DNA of 64,000 nucleotides from CAZWCE01 sp964632505 (lineage in GTDB: Bacteria; Planctomycetota; Planctomycetia; Pirellulales; Thermoguttaceae), in assembly GCA_964632505.1 (NCBI GenBank), contig CAZWCE010000016.1, forward strand, positions 31,444-95,443. Direction: 5' to 3'. The notes under the pieces were generated by a model. That model did not search any database, had not been told where the DNA came from, and was given only the letters and a program-made list of their open reading frames with translations. The position numbers were made by a program, and so were the translations under genes. Each line of letters begins with the position of its first letter. The stretch's first letter is position 1. Positions 61,611-64,000 of the stretch are shown here, in pieces.

Positions 61611-62375
61611 TCACGCCTTGCGATTCTTGCGGCGGCGGTAGGCACCGAACCCGGCGAAACCGGCCATGCCGAGCGCCCAGATGCCCATCGTGGCGGGCTC
61701 GGGAGCAGCGGTGGATCCCATCACGAGGGTGTCCTGCTTGGGGTTACCGTTCTGAGTGAGATTCATGACCCAGACGCCGGGGGCTTCTGCGCTATGGGGA
61801 TCGTAATCGGCCGTCTTCCAATCGGCAACTAAATCATTATCCAACAAGCTATCGAGATTCGTCAGATAAGCAAGGAAAATGTTGTTGCTCATATCAGTGG
61901 AATCGGCCAGTTCATCTTCGAGCCACCAGATGGCCATCTGGAGGGCGGCGGCTTTGGAATTGCTCATCGTGCCGAACAATCCCACACCGTAGGAATAATC
62001 GTGGAAAAGTTTGGCCGTTCCGCGCGAAATGGGATCCATGCCGTTCACCGCACCGCCGGAACCGCCATTGACGGCAGCCCAATCCATATTGATGGCGACA
62101 TCATAGGTGCCCCCTTGGGAAACTTCTTCGTTCAGCTCGATGCAGAAGGAGCGGAAGGGATCGCTCAAGAGATCTCCCGGGGGATTGGAAGGATTCGCCG
62201 TGAGGTAGTCATACTTCAGTTCACCGATATAGACGTAATGCTTCTTTCCATTGGCGTCGTAGACATTCTTCGTCTCTTTCAGACTAATGCCATTATACTT
62301 GACCTGGTCGGCCTTGGCCGCGGTGGAGAGCAATGCCACGGAGAGAACGGCAAGAAGAATTGTGCATTTTTTCAT
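61611..62375 (-). CDS. PEP-CTERM sorted secreted protein (copy 1)
   Basis: Encodes 254 aa from the ATG at 62375 (AAAGGGC with 7-nt spacing). The signal peptide is KKCTILLAVLSVALLSTAAKA. The mature part holds conserved blocks shared with the 62.9-kb paralogue: SFCIELNEEVSQGGTYD, DWAAVNGG, DPISRGTAKLFHDYS and LQMAIWWLEDEL. The C-terminus is a sorting signal: APEPATMG, then a hydrophobic helix (IWALGMAGFAGFGA) and a basic end RRRKNRKA. PEP-CTERM proteins are processed by an exosortase and usually go to the extracellular matrix or surface. The exosortase is not in the window. Followed by a strong terminator. Confidence 0.95.
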   Translation of the reverse strand: MKKCTILLAVLSVALLSTAAKADQVKYNGISLKETKNVYDANGKKHYVYIGELKYDYLTANPSNPPGDLLSDPFRSFCIELNEEVSQGGTYDVAINMDWAAVNGGSGGAVNGMDPISRGTAKLFHDYSYGVGLFGTMSNSKAAALQMAIWWLEDELADSTDMSNNIFLAYLTNLDSLLDNDLVADWKTADYDPHSAEAPGVWVMNLTQNGNPKQDTLVMGSTAAPEPATMGIWALGMAGFAGFGAYRRRKNRKA

Positions 62376-62546
62376 CGTTGTGCCCTTTACTTTTGAAAAG
62401 TCGTTCTTGAGGGAGGAGTTTTTCGAGTTTTGTCTGAAGAGGAGTTCGGGAAGGAGATCTTGTCGATCAGCCTTGGAAGGCAATAAATACGAATCCCTTC
62501 GAGCAATCAACAACCATGGACCTTATGATATCCTCGGTCTCCCCCC

Positions 62547-62575
62547 ATTACAACTAAATTCCATAGAAAAAACAA
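62547..62575 (-). promoter_or_regulatory. Promoter candidate for PEP-CTERM copy 1
   Basis: On the minus strand TTGTTT (62575-62570), a 17-nt spacer and TGTAAT (62552-62547, 5 of 6). It gives a leader of about 170 nt. Confidence 0.5.
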
Positions 62576-62592
62576 GAAATTCCTTTCCATTT

Positions 62593-62625
62593 TCTCTAAG
62601 TTATTAAAAATAGACAACTTAGAGA
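62593..62625. repeat. 10-bp inverted repeat upstream of the copy-1 promoter
   Basis: TCTCTAAGTT (62593-62602) and AACTTAGAGA (62616-62625) are perfect arms around a 13-nt AT-rich spacer, 17 bp upstream of the -35. It could be an operator or a transcript hairpin. Confidence 0.7.
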
Positions 62626-62875
62626 TCTTAGAAAAAACCGTTTCTGTCCAAGAATTGGTGGTGTGACTGAAAAAAGCGGGGAGAGCACCACCAGAAAGCC
62701 TGCGAGAGAACGAAGCGAGGGCCGAAAAGCGAGAGAGACGTCCTGACCAAGAAAAGAAAAAGCCGAAGCGGAGTCTCTCCACTTCGGCTCGGGCGGCATA
62801 TTGGCGTAGAAAGGGCGCGGCGGAGAGAGGCAATGCTTCTCCCGTGGCGTGAAGTCGATCATTTCCCCCCGCTGG

Positions 62876-62897
62876 TCCCGGGCGCCATCGCCCGGGA
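62876..62897 (-). terminator. GC-rich hairpin after PEP-CTERM copy 2
   Basis: TCCCGGGCG and CGCCCGGGA form a perfect 9-bp stem around CCAT, 36 bp after the copy-2 stop. No T-run follows, so termination by this element alone is uncertain. Confidence 0.4.
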
Positions 62898-62933
62898 ATT
62901 CACTACCGCGGGAGACTTTTCAGCGAACTTGCT

Positions 62934-63677
62934 TTACGCCTTGCGATTCTTCCGACGGCGGTAGGCACCGAACCCGGCGAAACCGGCCATGCCGAGCGCC
63001 CAGATGCCCATCGTGGCGGGCTCGGGCGTGGCCTCCGAGCCGAGAACCAACGTATCCTGTCGGAGGCCATCATTTTGATACAGGTTCAGGACCCAAACCC
63101 CTGGTGCATTACCGAAGGGGTCGTAATTCGTCGACTTCCATGTTGCAAGATTAGCATAGGTGGTGTCCCCCGCAAGTGCAGCTAGGAACGTGTTATCACT
63201 TTGTTCTTGTTCTGTTAATTCGATCTCATCTTCCAGCCACCAGATCGCTTTCTGCAAATTGACTGCCGCAGAGTTACTGGTTATGGGATTCGCATTGGTT
63301 GCATAATCATAAAACAGTTTCGCGGTACCTTCCGAAATGGGATCGTTGTCATCCGTATTTTGACCTCCGTTCACCGCTTCCCAGTCCGAATTCACTTCGT
63401 AATCATAGACTCCCTGCTGATTGACCTGCTCATTCAGTTCAATGCAGAAAGAACTGAAAGAGGTGAGGCCTTCGAGGGGAAACGAAGGAGAAGGAGGGAT
63501 TTGGAATTCATAATTCAATTCTCCGGCGGCGACGTTTCGGCTTGAGACTGGACCATAGGGATCAACTGCTGTATTTTGGTAATACCCTAAACCTGTCAGC
63601 TGCACCTGATCCGCCCGAACCGCGGTGGCCATCAAGGCCACGGCGAAGAACGCGAGAAAAACAATGCTCTTTTTCAT
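62934..63677 (-). CDS. PEP-CTERM sorted secreted protein (copy 2)
   Basis: Encodes 247 aa. The second of two adjacent ATGs (63677) is chosen: it leaves the same 7-nt gap from AAAGGGC as in copy 1. Signal peptide KKSIVFLAFFAVALMATAVRA. Body blocks match copy 1 (SFCIELNEQVNQQGVYDYEV, DWEAVNGG, DPISEGTAKLFYDYA, LQKAIWWLEDEI) while loops differ widely. The C-terminal PEP motif (TPEPATMG), helix and RRRKNRKA tail are the same as in copy 1, and 88 of 90 bp of the DNA encoding that tail are identical. A tandem duplicate destined for the same exosortase pathway. Confidence 0.95.
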   Translation of the reverse strand: MKKSIVFLAFFAVALMATAVRADQVQLTGLGYYQNTAVDPYGPVSSRNVAAGELNYEFQIPPSPSFPLEGLTSFSSFCIELNEQVNQQGVYDYEVNSDWEAVNGGQNTDDNDPISEGTAKLFYDYATNANPITSNSAAVNLQKAIWWLEDEIELTEQEQSDNTFLAALAGDTTYANLATWKSTNYDPFGNAPGVWVLNLYQNDGLRQDTLVLGSEATPEPATMGIWALGMAGFAGFGAYRRRKNRKA

Positions 63678-64000
63678 CATCTTGCCCTTTCTGTTGTACT
63701 AGATTCTCCTCTGTCGAAATCCACAATCATACACTCAGGTGAATTTGCGGGGATCCACCATGCTTGGGCATGGCTTGTACATCTCTCTGCTTGAGGGATC
63801 ACCTCGCCCTGGATTGCCATCAAATCGGCCTTACGAATCCTGGCCAATTTATTGTGCGAAGATGCGGTCGAGCGGAGCTCTGTGGAGGTATTCTTGCCCG
63901 CTCCGTCGGGTTGATCGAACGGCTTGCTCGAAAAATCGACAGAGGCCGCCCTTCCCCTTTCATCCGCATAATCCTTAACCTCAACGCCAATGATACCCCT
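63678..64000. other. Right-edge region, no supported gene
   Basis: About 320 bp upstream of PEP-CTERM copy 2. A TATGAT -10-like hexamer on the minus strand (63731-63726) may be part of its promoter, but the -35 is weak. On the minus strand one frame is open from the edge down to 63677 (about 107 codons), ending at the copy-2 start; it has low third-position GC and no recognisable domain, so it is not called as a gene. Confidence 0.5.

Larger units (their letters stand above)
62376..62933. other. Intergenic region between the two PEP-CTERM genes
   Basis: About 560 bp without a gene. It has the copy-1 promoter (62547-62575), an inverted repeat (62593-62625) just upstream of that promoter, and a GC hairpin (62876-62897) after the copy-2 stop. 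The middle is Gly/Arg/Ser shadow coding without support. Confidence 0.65.

Noticed and set aside
63677..64000. Minus-strand frame open from the right edge (about 107 codons)
   Set aside because: Low third-position GC, no recognised domain, and it ends on the start codon of PEP-CTERM copy 2; more sequence to the right would be needed.

Overview
The window reads as chromosomal DNA of a bacterium from the Planctomycetota, probably a Pirellulales/Thermoguttaceae-like lineage. This is inferred from gene content, not from a marker gene. The pointers are secreted Cys-type sulfatases, a discoidin/HzsA-like cytochrome c protein, two secreted proteins with a PEP-CTERM sorting tail, a V/A-type ATPase operon, an S46 peptidase, a TAT-exported sugar-isomerase-like TIM barrel and a PmoA/DUF6807-like protein. 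G+C is moderately high. I see no rRNA, tRNA, CRISPR array or intact insertion sequence.

Layout. 1-4 kb: 5' part of aspS (minus strand, cut by the left edge), an internally deleted anaerobic sulfatase maturase pseudogene, a very acidic small protein, a thioredoxin-fold lipoprotein and rubredoxin. 4-12 kb: a large cytosolic five-PAS hybrid histidine kinase, a URO-D/methyltransferase-like protein, selA, and a secreted PmoA-like protein. 12-15.6 kb: a three-gene redox module (DUF4405 membrane protein, NapH-like membrane ferredoxin, CoA-disulfide-reductase/rhodanese fusion) closed by a good terminator. 15.7-31 kb: a TAT-exported TIM barrel, a PIG-L deacetylase and a NagB-like protein, S46 peptidase, ApbE, an HlyD-type adaptor, a GH10-like protein without the usual acid/base motif, a PQQ-type beta-propeller, a small membrane protein, hflX and nrdR.

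31-46 kb: a large secreted cytochrome c/HzsA-like protein and a sulfatase, a gene-poor 1.1-kb stretch, a frameshifted universal-stress-protein pseudogene, an intact tandem-USP/TPR protein, then the V-type ATPase operon in the order B-D-I-K-E-DUF2764-A. 46-62 kb: a carbohydrate-active region with a large putative glycoside hydrolase, a secreted coiled-coil protein, a second sulfatase, a beta-helix protein, an amino-acid permease, secreted aldose 1-epimerase, a membrane protein with an EF-hand-like loop, a HEAT-repeat lipoprotein and a GH26 mannanase-like enzyme. 61.6-63.7 kb: two tandem paralogous PEP-CTERM proteins whose sorting-tail DNA is nearly identical while the bodies have diverged.

Together the genes suggest a heterotroph that attacks sulfated polysaccharides (mannan-like and amino-sugar-containing glycans) outside the cytoplasm, with low-potential redox chemistry (rubredoxin, ferredoxin, CoA-disulfide reductase, radical-SAM remnant, SelA) that fits an anaerobic or microaerobic life. 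The least explained items are the redox module, the permuted ATPase operon, the degenerate GH10-like family member and the PEP-CTERM pair.
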